Assembly: GCF_002262875.1 (NCBI RefSeq)
Contig: NZ_NKYE01000019.1
Coordinates: 1-64,000 of the forward strand
DNA length: 64,000 nt
From: Amycolatopsis antarctica
Lineage (GTDB): Bacteria; Actinomycetota; Actinomycetes; Mycobacteriales; Pseudonocardiaceae
Direction: 5' to 3'
The notes beneath the pieces are model-generated. The model ran no database searches, had not been told where the DNA came from, and saw only the letters and a program-made list of their open reading frames with translations. Below are positions 18,038 through 26,263 of the stretch, piece by piece. Position 1 is the first letter of the stretch, and each line of letters begins with the position of its first letter. Position numbers and translations under genes: made by a program.

Positions 18038-18457
18038 GTGACGGCCACGGCCACCGAGGACACCTTCACCTCGCTCGTCTCCGACCTGGTCCGGCGCGTT
18101 CCCGGGGCCGCGCACGGCGCGTTCGTCTCCGCAGACGGTCTCCTGGTCGCCGGTTCCGACCGGTTGCCGCCGGACCGCGGCGAGCAGCTCTCCGCCGTCG
18201 CCTCCGGGCTGATCAGTCTCACCACCGGCGCGGCCCAGTGCTTCGAGGCCGGCGCGGTGACCCAGACGGTGATCGACATGGAGCAGGGCTACCTGTTCCT
18301 CACCACCGTTGCCGACGGGTCCTGCCTCGCCGTGCTCGCGGCGCGGAGCTGCGACATCGGCACGGTCGCGTACGAGATGACGGTTCTCGCCGACCGCGTG
18401 GGCGAGCAGGTGGATCCCGGGCCGCGGGTGCGGCACGGGGACGGGGTACGGGGGTAG
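18038..18457 (+). CDS. second roadblock/LC7 protein (CvnB-like)
   Basis: 139 residues, roadblock/LC7 domain closely similar to the CvnB at 15735 (VRRVPGAAHGAFVSADGLL, QLSAVASGLISL, YEMTVLADRVGEQ). GTG start at 18038 with AGGAGG at 18024-18029. It is followed after 4 bases by a CvnC-like gene, but no CvnA precedes and no GTPase follows, so this is half a conservon. It may use the GTPase at 16866 or pair with the orphan CvnA at 3208 (inference). Confidence 0.9.
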   Translation: MTATATEDTFTSLVSDLVRRVPGAAHGAFVSADGLLVAGSDRLPPDRGEQLSAVASGLISLTTGAAQCFEAGAVTQTVIDMEQGYLFLTTVADGSCLAVLAARSCDIGTVAYEMTVLADRVGEQVDPGPRVRHGDGVRG

Positions 18458-18461
18458 CCGA

Positions 18462-18989
18462 ATGGTCCGCAGACCGCGATGGACCGAGCCGGACACGCAG
18501 ACCGTGTCCGCGGGCTGGGAACAGCTCCACCGGGCAACCGAACGCGAGGGACTCGACTCGCCCGGCAGGTTCGAACTCGGCGAGGTCTCCGCGTTGATCG
18601 GCAGCGGCACGTTCGCCGCGGTTCCGGTGCAGGAGAGCAAGAAGACGGTCTCGCGTTCCCGGTTCCGGCCCTACGCGCGCACCCGCGGCCGCACCCGCCC
18701 GGACAACGATCTCGCGCTGGAGGCCCTCGTCTCGACCAGTGAGCGCGGCCGCCGTTACGCGGGCGTCGCCTCCGTCGAGCAGCGCGCCATCTGCGACCTG
18801 TGCGTCGAGACCCGATCCGTCGCCGAGGTCGCCGCCCACCTGCGGCTGCCGCTCGGCGTCGTCAAGGTGATGGTGGGCGACATGGCCGACGCGGGACTCG
18901 TACTGATCCACCAGCCCGGCCTGATGTTCGGTGACCGTTCCTCCCGCGAGTTCATGGAACGGGTACTGCACGGCCTGCGCTCGCTGTAG
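18462..18989 (+). CDS. second DUF742 protein (CvnC-like)
   Basis: 175 residues with the DUF742 domain at about 65-175: RPYARTRGRTRP, LALEALVST, CDLCVETRSVAEVAAHLRLPLGVV, nearly the same as in the first CvnC, and the shared end EFMERVL.GLR. The N-terminal segment is shorter than in the first CvnC. It starts 4 bases after the second cvnB. The next gene is convergent, so a matching cvnD has been lost or was never present here. Confidence 0.9.
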   Translation: MVRRPRWTEPDTQTVSAGWEQLHRATEREGLDSPGRFELGEVSALIGSGTFAAVPVQESKKTVSRSRFRPYARTRGRTRPDNDLALEALVSTSERGRRYAGVASVEQRAICDLCVETRSVAEVAAHLRLPLGVVKVMVGDMADAGLVLIHQPGLMFGDRSSREFMERVLHGLRSL

Positions 18990-18999
18990 CCGCTCCGCC

Positions 19000-21237
19000 T
19001 CAGTCCTCCACCAGCGCCGCGGACGTGATGCGGTGCAAGGGAAAGCGCTCGTTGCCGCTGCCCTCCAGCATGCCGCCGCCGACCCGCACCGGGGTGACCA
19101 CCCGCTGGCTGGCGGTGCCGTGCGAGTCGACGAAGCCGATCCAGACCTCACGCCGTTCACGGGTCGCCTCGGCCAGCAGCGCGAGCGTGGCCGAGGTGTC
19201 CGTGCCGCCGCCGCGGTGCGCGCCCACCGTCGCGCCCCTGCGCGTCCCGGCGGCCCGGTCGCCCGCGCGGACGTGCCGGACGATCATCGCGAGCTGGTCG
19301 GCGTTGACGGTCGGTGCCGGGACGGCCGTACGCGCCCGCCGCGGTGCGGCCGGGACCCGCCTGCCCGCCGGGCGCAGGTCGATCACCCGGCCGTCCGGGC
19401 CCTCCGCGGCCGGGGCGAAACCGGCCGACCGCAACCCGTCCAGCACCTCGGCCAGCGGCAGCGGACTGACCAGCACCGTCGGTGCGATCCGCCGCAGGTC
19501 CAGGTCGGCCGCGGCCGGAGTGCCCAGCACCTCCGCGATCAGCACGTCGTCGTCGCAGCGCAGGAACGAGCCGGCCACGCCGCCGCGCAGCCTGCCGTGC
19601 CTGCGGGCGACGTCGTCGATCAGGTACGTCAGCGACTGCGGCACCGCGGTCGCCGAGTGGACGCGGAACAGTTCGTGCAGCTCGTCCGCCGTGCGCCCGG
19701 CGTCGAGCGCCCTGCGCACGGAGGTCTCGGTGATCCGGTAGACGGTCGCGTGCCCGGAGGACTCCACGTCGGCGACCGCGGTGATCCTGGTGGCCAGCTC
19801 GGGTTCCAGCGGTCCTGGCGCGACGACCGTCAGGTCTGCCTGCACCAGTACCTGGTCGACCGGGTCGGGCAGCGCGTCGATCATCGCCGTGGTCGCGCCC
19901 GCGCGGTCGTCGTCTAGCAGCGCGCTCGCCGCCGTGCCCAGCGCGCCGAGGGCGACCACACCCAGTGCCGAGGCCTCCGCCATCGTCCAGTGGACCGTCT
20001 CGTCGCGCAGCCTGCCGCCCCGGCGGGGAGCCCGCCAGGCCAGCATCGCGACCAGGTCGTCGACGGCGGTCACGCCGGTGCCGTTCGGCAGTTCGGCGAG
20101 CGCGTCCAGGACCCGCCTGCGCACGGCCGGGGCCTGCGGACGGCGCAGCTCCTCGGAGAGCGGGGCGACGGGCTTGTCCTTGGCGTCGCGCCCGCCGGCC
20201 ATTCCCGGCAACCGCGGCAGGTCCAGCCAGGCCTGCGCCAGCGGCACCCAGCGCTGGGCAGGCGCGGAGGCCAGCCAGGAGTCGGCGAGCGTGGTCGGTA
20301 CCCACTCGGGGGTGGTCGACTGGCTGTCCGCGACCAGTCCCGCGCCGACGGCGAGCTCGGCGAGCAGGGTGGCCCCGGCGTCGTCGACCTCGGTCTCCTT
20401 CGCGAGCCTGCGCAGCTCCCGGACACCCAGCCCGCCGGATTTCAGCACCGGCGGCGGTTGCTGCGACCACAGCAGCACCAGGGTTTCCATGTGCCGCAAG
20501 AACTCCATCGCCTCGCCGGCTGCCGCTGAGTCCACAGTGGACTGTTCGTGCGAGCGGGTGGGCAGGTCCGGTTCGGTGAGCCGCCCGGCGGGAAGGACCC
20601 GCCCGTCGCGCAGCGCGATCCCGGCCTCCCTCGGCAGCTCGACGGTCTGCTCGTCCCGGCGCAGCAGCAGGCCGAGGGCCAGCAACCGGTGCACCGGGGT
20701 CTCCGCTCGTTCCGGTGCGGGCGAGGTCGCGGCGTCCCTGGTCCGGCCGACCGGCGGCCCCGCGGCGAGGGTGCGCAGCAGCGCGCGCTCCGCCTCGCCG
20801 GTCTCTGCCAGCGCGGCGCGCACGGTCTCCGGGGTCAGCGCGGGTACCGCCCGGCCGAGGCCGGCGGGGTAGGGGCCGAACACCTCGCGGGCGGCCGGAG
20901 CGATCCGCAGCGCCTCGTCCTCACCCCAGACGAGTGCCTTGGCGCGCAGGAGATCCAGTGTCTCGCCGGGGCTGGTGCCGAGCAGCCCGGCGAGCTCCGA
21001 CCTCGGCACCGCCTCGGTGTCCGCCCCGGCCACCAGCAGGGTCTCCAGCACGGCGAGGGTGAAGGTGTCCAGGTCCTCGCAGGCGCGCGCCACCGAACCC
21101 GGCGTGCCCGCCCTGGTGGCGAGCACGGTGGAATCGGACGGCGGCGGCGTGGCCAGGTCGCGCCTGGTGCGCAGCAGCGCGGCGAGCGCGTCGTCGGGAA
21201 GCGAGCGCAGCCAGTCCGCAAGCGAGATCGCGGGCAT
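19000..21237 (-). CDS. XPB-partner helicase-associated protein (Rv0862c-type)
   Basis: 745 residues; ATG start at 21235-21237 (MPAISLADWLRSLPDD). The family has a winged-helix-rich N-terminal half and a C-terminal Helicase_C_3/XPB-Ssl2-like domain (EVLDGLRSAGFAPAAEGPDG near residue 590) but no ATPase motifs. In mycobacteria this gene directly neighbours the XPB gene, so a shared repair role is likely (inference from context). Here the two are separated by the 17-kb conservon/transporter island, both still on the minus strand. The gene is convergent with the CvnC-like gene, with a 10-base gap. Confidence 0.85.
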   Translation of the reverse strand: MPAISLADWLRSLPDDALAALLRTRRDLATPPPSDSTVLATRAGTPGSVARACEDLDTFTLAVLETLLVAGADTEAVPRSELAGLLGTSPGETLDLLRAKALVWGEDEALRIAPAAREVFGPYPAGLGRAVPALTPETVRAALAETGEAERALLRTLAAGPPVGRTRDAATSPAPERAETPVHRLLALGLLLRRDEQTVELPREAGIALRDGRVLPAGRLTEPDLPTRSHEQSTVDSAAAGEAMEFLRHMETLVLLWSQQPPPVLKSGGLGVRELRRLAKETEVDDAGATLLAELAVGAGLVADSQSTTPEWVPTTLADSWLASAPAQRWVPLAQAWLDLPRLPGMAGGRDAKDKPVAPLSEELRRPQAPAVRRRVLDALAELPNGTGVTAVDDLVAMLAWRAPRRGGRLRDETVHWTMAEASALGVVALGALGTAASALLDDDRAGATTAMIDALPDPVDQVLVQADLTVVAPGPLEPELATRITAVADVESSGHATVYRITETSVRRALDAGRTADELHELFRVHSATAVPQSLTYLIDDVARRHGRLRGGVAGSFLRCDDDVLIAEVLGTPAAADLDLRRIAPTVLVSPLPLAEVLDGLRSAGFAPAAEGPDGRVIDLRPAGRRVPAAPRRARTAVPAPTVNADQLAMIVRHVRAGDRAAGTRRGATVGAHRGGGTDTSATLALLAEATRERREVWIGFVDSHGTASQRVVTPVRVGGGMLEGSGNERFPLHRITSAALVED

Positions 21238-21333
21238 CGTGAGCGAGGATACCGGCACCTGGGGTGCCGCCCCCCGGCGCTGGTCGGGCACACTGGACGA
21301 AGCCGTAGTGGACCAGGTGCGTGGAGGACTGTC

Positions 21334-21519
21334 GTGGCGAAGGGCGAGAAGGCCAGGAACAACGGGATCGACCCGACGTGGCCGAAGGTGGCACCGGGCG
21401 AGCATCCCGTCTCCGAGTTGGCGGCGGACCGGCAGGGCGCTCTCTCCCCGTTCGGCGACGTCACGTTCCCGCTCGAGAACGTGCCCTACGTGCACCCGGA
21501 AACCGAGATCAACAAGTAG
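21334..21519 (+). CDS. small conserved actinobacterial protein (Rv0863-type position)
   Basis: 61 residues, GTG start at 21334 with GGAGG at 21323-21327. Sequence begins MAKGEKARNNGIDPTWPKV and ends YVHPETEINK; no signal peptide or membrane segment. It occupies the place of Rv0863 in the mycobacterial order, divergent from the XPB-partner gene and before moaC. Function unknown. Confidence 0.75.
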   Translation: MAKGEKARNNGIDPTWPKVAPGEHPVSELAADRQGALSPFGDVTFPLENVPYVHPETEINK

Positions 21520-21625
21520 CCACCTCCGGCTACCGGCGGGTAAACCGCCAGGTCAGAGGTGGCCCCGGTCACGGGACTAGGGTTGCCCCGTCAGGTTGTC
21601 CAGCTTCGCCGCGGGGGTTAGTGCC

Positions 21626-23017
21626 ATGCCGGTTCCCGGTCCGGGATATTCGATCACCGTCCGTGTCGAGGCGCCGCCCTCGTCGAGTGCCGCGGGGGAT
21701 CTGACCACCGCCGTCGGCCAGGTGGGCGGGGTGCTCACGGCGTTCGACGTCGTGGAGTCGCACGCCGACGCGATCGTCGTCGACATCAGCGTCAACGTGC
21801 TCTCGGCCGATCACGCCGAGGACACCCGGCAGGCCCTCGACGCCCTGCCGGGCGTGAAGGTCCGCAAGGTCTCCGACCGGACCTTCCTCATCCACCTCGG
21901 CGGCAAGCTCGAGGTCAGCCCCAAGGTCGCCCTCCGCAACCGTGACGACCTGTCCCGCGCGTACACGCCCGGCGTCGCCCGCGTCTGCCAGGCGATCGCG
22001 GCGAACCCCGAGGACGCGCGCAGGCTGACCATCAAGCGCAACACCGTCGCCGTGGTCACCGACGGTTCGGCCGTGCTCGGTCTCGGCAACATCGGCCCCG
22101 CTGCCGCGCTGCCGGTGATGGAGGGCAAGGCGGCGCTGTTCAAGAAGTTCGCCGACGTCGACGCCTGGCCGGTCTGCCTGGACACCCAGGACACCGAGGA
22201 GATCATCTCGATCGTCAAGGCGCTCGCGCCGGTGTACGCGGGCATCAACCTGGAGGACATCGCCGCTCCGCGCTGCTTCGAGATCGAGGCGCGGCTGCGC
22301 GAGAAGCTGGACATCCCCGTCTTCCACGACGACCAGCACGGGACCGCGATCGTCGTCGTCGCGGCGCTGCGCAACGCGCTGCGCGTGGTCGGCAAGAACA
22401 TGGCGGACTGCAAGATCGTGATCAGCGGCGTCGGAGCGGCGGGCTCGGCGATCATCCGGCTGCTGCTGCGCAAGGGCCCGGCCGACATCGTCGCCGCGGA
22501 CATCGACGGGATCGTCCACTCCGCCCGGCCGAACCTGGACGACAACCTGCGCTCCATCGCGGAGCGGACGAACAAGGAGAACGTCTCGGGCACGCTGCAC
22601 GAGGCGCTCGCCGGGGCGGACGTGTTCATCGGCGTCTCCGCGCCCAACCTGTTCGGTGCGGAGCAGGTGCGCTCCATGGCCGCCGACCCGATCGTCTTCG
22701 CGCTGGCCAACCCGGACCCGGAGGTCGATCCGATGGAGGCTCAGCGGCACGCCGCCGTCGTCGCCACCGGCCGCAGCGACTACCCGAACCAGATCAACAA
22801 CGTGCTGGCCTTCCCCGGCGTGTTCCGCGGGCTGCTCGACGCGCAGGCGCACCAGATCGACGACGAGATGCTGCTGGCCGCCGCCGACGCGATCGCCGAC
22901 GTGGTGGTGGACGGCAGGCTGAACGCCTCGTTCATCGTGCCCAGCGTGTTCGACTCGGCGGTCGCCCCGGCGGTGGCCGACGCAGTGAAGGCCGCCGCCC
23001 GCCGCGAGAACGCCTGA
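21626..23017 (+). CDS. NAD(P)-dependent malic enzyme with N-terminal ACT domain
   Basis: 463 residues from ATG 21626. Residues about 1-75 are an ACT-like regulatory domain (TVRVEAPPS...AIVVDISVNV). The malic domain carries SRAYTPGVA, NTVAVVTDGSAVLGLGNIGP and the metal site VFHDDQHGTAIV; the NAD-binding domain has ISGVGAAGSAI and ends with FALANPDPEV and RSDYPNQINNVLAFPG. It oxidatively decarboxylates malate to pyruvate, linking the TCA cycle to gluconeogenesis. It lies between the Rv0863-like gene and moaC, where mycobacteria have no such gene. A paired-palindrome element starts 10 bases after its stop. Confidence 0.95.
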   Translation: MPVPGPGYSITVRVEAPPSSSAAGDLTTAVGQVGGVLTAFDVVESHADAIVVDISVNVLSADHAEDTRQALDALPGVKVRKVSDRTFLIHLGGKLEVSPKVALRNRDDLSRAYTPGVARVCQAIAANPEDARRLTIKRNTVAVVTDGSAVLGLGNIGPAAALPVMEGKAALFKKFADVDAWPVCLDTQDTEEIISIVKALAPVYAGINLEDIAAPRCFEIEARLREKLDIPVFHDDQHGTAIVVVAALRNALRVVGKNMADCKIVISGVGAAGSAIIRLLLRKGPADIVAADIDGIVHSARPNLDDNLRSIAERTNKENVSGTLHEALAGADVFIGVSAPNLFGAEQVRSMAADPIVFALANPDPEVDPMEAQRHAAVVATGRSDYPNQINNVLAFPGVFRGLLDAQAHQIDDEMLLAAADAIADVVVDGRLNASFIVPSVFDSAVAPAVADAVKAAARRENA

Positions 23018-23026
23018 CCACAAGAC

Positions 23027-23090
23027 CGCAATATGTCGACGTATTGCGATGCCTTGTGCACGAGGTATCGCAATACGTCGACATATTGCG
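23027..23090. repeat. paired-palindrome element, copy 1
   Basis: Two 22-bp palindromes (23027-23048 and 23069-23090) lie 42 bp apart start to start. Each has left arm CGCAATAYGTC and right arm GACRTATTGCG. The 20-bp spacer contains GCACGAGG.AT. A second copy with the same spacing is at 54481-54544. It lies in the 3' region of the malic enzyme gene. It could be a protein-binding site, a mobile palindromic element (REP/MITE-like) or an RNA structure. Confidence 0.9.
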
Positions 23091-23154
23091 GAAAGTGCTG
23101 GTGCGGCGGCCCGGCATCGAAGCGGGTGACCGGCGCGCGGGTTAGCGTGGTGTG

Positions 23155-23643
23155 GTGAGCGAACTGAGCCATCTCGACGACGCGGGCGCCGCTCGCATGG
23201 TCGACATCACCGCCAAGTCCGTGACCTCCCGGACGGCCACCGCCACCGGCACCGTGCGCACCACGGCCGAGGTGATCGGGCTGCTCTCCGCCAACGGCCT
23301 GCCGAAGGGCGACGCGCTCGCCACCGCCAGGATCGCCGGGATCATGGGTGCCAAGCGGACCCCCGATCTCGTGCCGCTGTGCCATCCGATCGCACTGTCC
23401 GGAGTGGACGTCGGGTTCGAACTCGGTGATGCCGAGGTGCGTATCCGGGCGACGACACGCACCACCGGGCGCACCGGCGTCGAGATGGAGGCGCTGACCG
23501 CTGTGGCGGTCGCCGGGCTCACGGTCCACGACATGATCAAGGCGGTCGACCCGGCGGCCACTCTCGACGGCGTCCGGCTGGAGACCAAGGAGGGCGGCAA
23601 GTCGGGAGACTGGCGCCGTCCGGCGGAAGGGGAGCAGCGATGA
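23155..23643 (+). CDS. moaC: cyclic pyranopterin monophosphate synthase MoaC
   Basis: 162 residues (GTG 23155; GTG 23152 is possible). Canonical MoaC: ARMVDITAKSVTSRTA, GDALATARIAGIMGAKRT, LVPLCHPI, TGVEMEALTAVAVAGLTVHDMIKAVD. With MoaA it converts GTP to cyclic pyranopterin monophosphate, the first step of molybdopterin synthesis. Its stop overlaps the start of the mog-moaE gene (ATGA), so the two are translated together. Same position as Rv0864 in mycobacteria. Confidence 0.97.
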   Translation: MSELSHLDDAGAARMVDITAKSVTSRTATATGTVRTTAEVIGLLSANGLPKGDALATARIAGIMGAKRTPDLVPLCHPIALSGVDVGFELGDAEVRIRATTRTTGRTGVEMEALTAVAVAGLTVHDMIKAVDPAATLDGVRLETKEGGKSGDWRRPAEGEQR

Positions 23644-24578
23644 ATCGCACCGCACGGGTGGTCGTGGCGTCGAACCGGGCGGCCGCGGGTGTCTACCCGG
23701 ACCGCACCGGACCGATCATCGCGGAGTGGCTCACCGAGCACGGTTTCGACGCGGGGGAGCCGATCGTCGTCGAGGACGGCGAGCCGGTGACGCGGGCGCT
23801 GCGGGCCTGCCTGGCCGAGGAGGTGCACGTGGTCGTCACGACCGGGGGCACCGGTATCTCGCCGACCGACCGTACGCCGGAGGCCACGGTCCCGGTGCTG
23901 GACTACCGGTTGCCCGGGGTCGCCGACGCGGTTCGCGCCGCGGGGAGTGGCAAGGTGCCGACCGCGATCCTGTCCCGGGGCGTCGCCGGGGTGGCCGGCC
24001 GGACGCTGGTGGTCAACCTTCCCGGTTCGCGGGGCGGTGTGCGGGACGGTCTCGAGGTGCTGGAGGGCGTTCTCGACCACGCCGTCGATCAGTTGCACGG
24101 CGGCGACCACGGCACGCACGGTGGCGGCGGGCCCGCGGCCGGTGCGGGTGCGCCCGCTCGCGTCGCGCTGGCGCAGGTCACCGAGACGCCGGTGACGGTG
24201 GAGGAGCACGCCGCGCTGGTGGACGACCGGGCGGCGGGCGCGGTGGTCAGTTTCGGTGGCGTGGTGCGGGATCACGACGGCGGCCGTTCGGTCAGCACCC
24301 TCGACTACGAAGGGCATCCGACCGCGGGCGACGTGCTGGCGAGGGTGGTCGCGGAGGTCGCGGGCAGGCGCAACGGCCTGCGGGCGGTGGCCGTGAGCCA
24401 CCGGATCGGCGCGCTGCGGATCGGCGATGTGGCACTCGCGGTCGCGGTGGCGGCAGAGCACCGGGCGGAGGCATTCGAGGCCTGTGCGGAACTGGTCGAC
24501 GAGGTGAAGTCGCGGCTGCCGGTCTGGAAGCACCAGCGCTTCACCGACGGCACGGACGAGTGGGTCAACTCGCCCTGA
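23640..24578 (+). CDS. Mog-MoaE fusion: molybdopterin adenylyltransferase + MPT synthase large subunit
   Basis: 312 residues. Residues 1-155 are a MoaB/Mog domain that adenylylates molybdopterin (VVTTGGTGISPTDRTPEA, AILSRGVAGVAGRTLVVNLPGS). A Gly/His/Ala-rich linker spans about 156-180. Residues 181-312 are MoaE, the large subunit of molybdopterin synthase (GAVVSFGGVVRDHD, VSHRIGALRIGD, DEVKSRLPVWKHQ with its two catalytic-type Lys residues). In mycobacteria these are separate genes (mog and moaE2) in the same order, so fusion by loss of the intervening stop is the simple explanation. The partner small subunit MoaD is at 26264. Confidence 0.94.
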   Translation: MNRTARVVVASNRAAAGVYPDRTGPIIAEWLTEHGFDAGEPIVVEDGEPVTRALRACLAEEVHVVVTTGGTGISPTDRTPEATVPVLDYRLPGVADAVRAAGSGKVPTAILSRGVAGVAGRTLVVNLPGSRGGVRDGLEVLEGVLDHAVDQLHGGDHGTHGGGGPAAGAGAPARVALAQVTETPVTVEEHAALVDDRAAGAVVSFGGVVRDHDGGRSVSTLDYEGHPTAGDVLARVVAEVAGRRNGLRAVAVSHRIGALRIGDVALAVAVAAEHRAEAFEACAELVDEVKSRLPVWKHQRFTDGTDEWVNSP

Positions 24579-24857
24579 ATCCCTGGGCCGGGTACCGGAT
24601 GGGTTCCCGGGCCGGTGCGCGGCCCGCCCAGCGCCCCGGAATGCCACCTCAGGACGTCGCCGTTCCCGTCTACGGCGGATCCGGCGGTCACCGAGGGCGT
24701 GTGAGCGGCTACGCGAACGCCGAAAAGCCGCTGAGATCGCCGGAGAGTGCCTGAAACGGCCGTCCACGGCCTGGTTCACCCTCGGGCACCCTAAGGGCCT
24801 CTCGTGCATGTGCAGACGTGCTCTGCAGCCGCACGTGGCAAGCGGGCGTGCGGACGC

Positions 24858-24900
24858 GAAAGGGCCCCACCGCCGGGGGAACTCGCGGTGGGGCCCTTTC
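24858..24900. terminator. strong bidirectional terminator
   Basis: A perfect 16-bp stem, GAAAGGGCCCCACCGC (24858-24873) with its complement at 24885-24900, and an 11-base loop. It lies between the convergent mog-moaE (+) and rpfA (-) genes; the flanking A and T residues give it a symmetrical shape. The other 340 bases of this gap hold no gene I can support. Confidence 0.85.
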
Positions 24901-24963
24901 GATGTGCCTGATCGGCCTTCGTCCAGGTGATCAGCGAGCGCGGACCTCAGTGGTCCGCACGGA

Positions 24964-25635
24964 TCACTTGGTGGCGATCTTCTGGCCGACGACGATGAAG
25001 TCGGCGTTCGGGATGAACTGGTCGTTGAGCTGCTGGAGCTTCGCGAACCCACCCTCGACGTTGTTCTGCTGGGCGATCTTCGCCAGCGTGTCGCCCGCCT
25101 GGACGGTGTAGTCACCGGCCGGGTTCGAAGTGGCGACACCGGTGGCCGGAGCGGTGGACTTCTGCTGCGGAGCGGCCTTCTTGCTCTGCTGCTTCGAGGT
25201 CGACTTCTCGGCCTTCTTGGGGGTGCTCTTCTTCTGCTGCGACTTGCTGCCCTCGGAGTTCTTGGCCGAGTAGCTGCCGGACGCGCCGGCCTTCTTGCCG
25301 CACACCGGCCAGGCGCCGATGCCCTGGCCCTGCTTCACGCGCTCGGCGACGGCGATCTGCTCGTCACGGGACGCGTTGTGCGCGCTGCCCTGGCCGCCGT
25401 AGGCCTTCCAGGTGCTCGGGGAGAACTGCAGACCACCGGAGTAGCCGTTGCCGGTGTTGGTGCTCCAGTTGTTACCGCTCTCGCACTGTGCGATCGCGTC
25501 CCAGTTGGTGCCTTCGGCCTGCGCGGGGGTCGCAGCGATCGCCAACGGGGCGCCGACGGCCATACCCGCGACAGCGACGCGGGCGATGTGCCGCGAAGCA
25601 GCGGAAGCCTTGCGGTGCTTGCCTCGATAAGCCAT
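24964..25635 (-). CDS. rpfA: resuscitation-promoting factor with LysM domain
   Basis: 223 residues. Signal peptide 1-40 (twin-basic start, ending TPAQA), transglycosylase (Rpf) domain about 41-115 with the catalytic Glu52 in AQCESGNNWSTNTGNGYSGG, a Lys/Ser-rich linker about 115-160, and a C-terminal LysM domain about 172-222 (YTVQAGDTLAKIAQQNN). The secreted enzyme cleaves peptidoglycan and helps spores or dormant cells restart growth. Same position as Rv0867c. A CRP-type site and a leader of about 260 bases lie upstream. Confidence 0.96.
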   Translation of the reverse strand: MAYRGKHRKASAASRHIARVAVAGMAVGAPLAIAATPAQAEGTNWDAIAQCESGNNWSTNTGNGYSGGLQFSPSTWKAYGGQGSAHNASRDEQIAVAERVKQGQGIGAWPVCGKKAGASGSYSAKNSEGSKSQQKKSTPKKAEKSTSKQQSKKAAPQQKSTAPATGVATSNPAGDYTVQAGDTLAKIAQQNNVEGGFAKLQQLNDQFIPNADFIVVGQKIATK

Positions 25636-25639
25636 TTCG

Positions 25640-25897
25640 ACTCGGTCTCATCCTCCGCGCCTACGAAATCTCGCACAGGGCAGACCACATGGATCTGGCC
25701 GGCGTTTCAGCCGGCTGACGTTGGCCGTCGCTTGTGGCGGCGGTTTCCGTCCCCCTCCGTCCCTGTCCGGAAGTTTTCTTTCGCTCGGGGTATTGGCCGG
25801 GATTCCGCCGGACAGGGCTCGGCGCATCGGATTCCCGGGTGGTGCTTTGGTCGGTCGGGGCCAACCGAGAAGCGACGGTACGTAACGGTGAGCGTGA
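25640..25897 (-). promoter_or_regulatory. long rpfA leader, candidate ydaO-type (cyclic di-AMP) riboswitch
   Basis: The distance from the predicted start site (about 25897) to the rpfA ATG is about 260 bases. The minus strand reads GCGCCGAGCCCTG early in the leader, a 10-bp inverted repeat CCGGACAGGG/CCCTGTCCGG (25761-25770 and 25808-25817), GAGGGGGACGGAAACC in the middle, and TCGTAGGCGCGGAGGA near the end (about 25654-25667). rpfA genes of Streptomyces are known to carry ydaO riboswitches, and these fragments resemble parts of that family as I recall it, but the central consensus is not a clean match. Confidence 0.4.
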
Positions 25898-25903
25898 TCG
25901 GAA

Positions 25904-25930
25904 ATCATACAAGCCGTGACCTACGTCACA
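25904..25930 (-). promoter_or_regulatory. rpfA promoter with CRP-type operator
   Basis: On the minus strand TGTGACGTAGGTCACG (25915-25930) matches the CRP consensus TGTGA-N6-TCACA at nine of ten positions. A -10 element TATGAT follows at 25904-25909. The M. tuberculosis CRP homologue Rv3676 is known to control rpfA, which supports this reading. The 330 bases from here to the moaD stop (25931-26263) contain no gene I can support. Confidence 0.7.
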
Positions 25931-26263
25931 GTAACAGTGCGCAACCTCGTGCGATCGTACTGTTTATGCTGGTCAGAGGCTCGTTATCTGGCCGTTTCCT
26001 AGCCGAGATATTTCACTGATCGTGAGGCCTGGGTCACGTGATTGTGGAGTGAATGGGCCATCCGTGCGGCCTCTCCGCAGGCCTTCGCGACGCCTCCGGA
26101 GCGCCCCGGCGAGGCTCTTCGAGTGGCGCCGGAGGAGCCGGTGGATCGCGCTGCCGGACACGGTGCCGGAGCCGAGCGTCCGGCTGGTGAACCGCCGGAA
26201 ACGCTCAGGTGAGCGAGCGACGGCGAAAAGCCGCGACGGGAGTGGGGTCGCAAGGCCGGAAAT

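Noticed and set aside
2027..19000. Prophage or integrative element
   Set aside because: No integrase, attachment-site duplication, tRNA or phage structural gene is visible; base composition and codon use look like the rest of the window.
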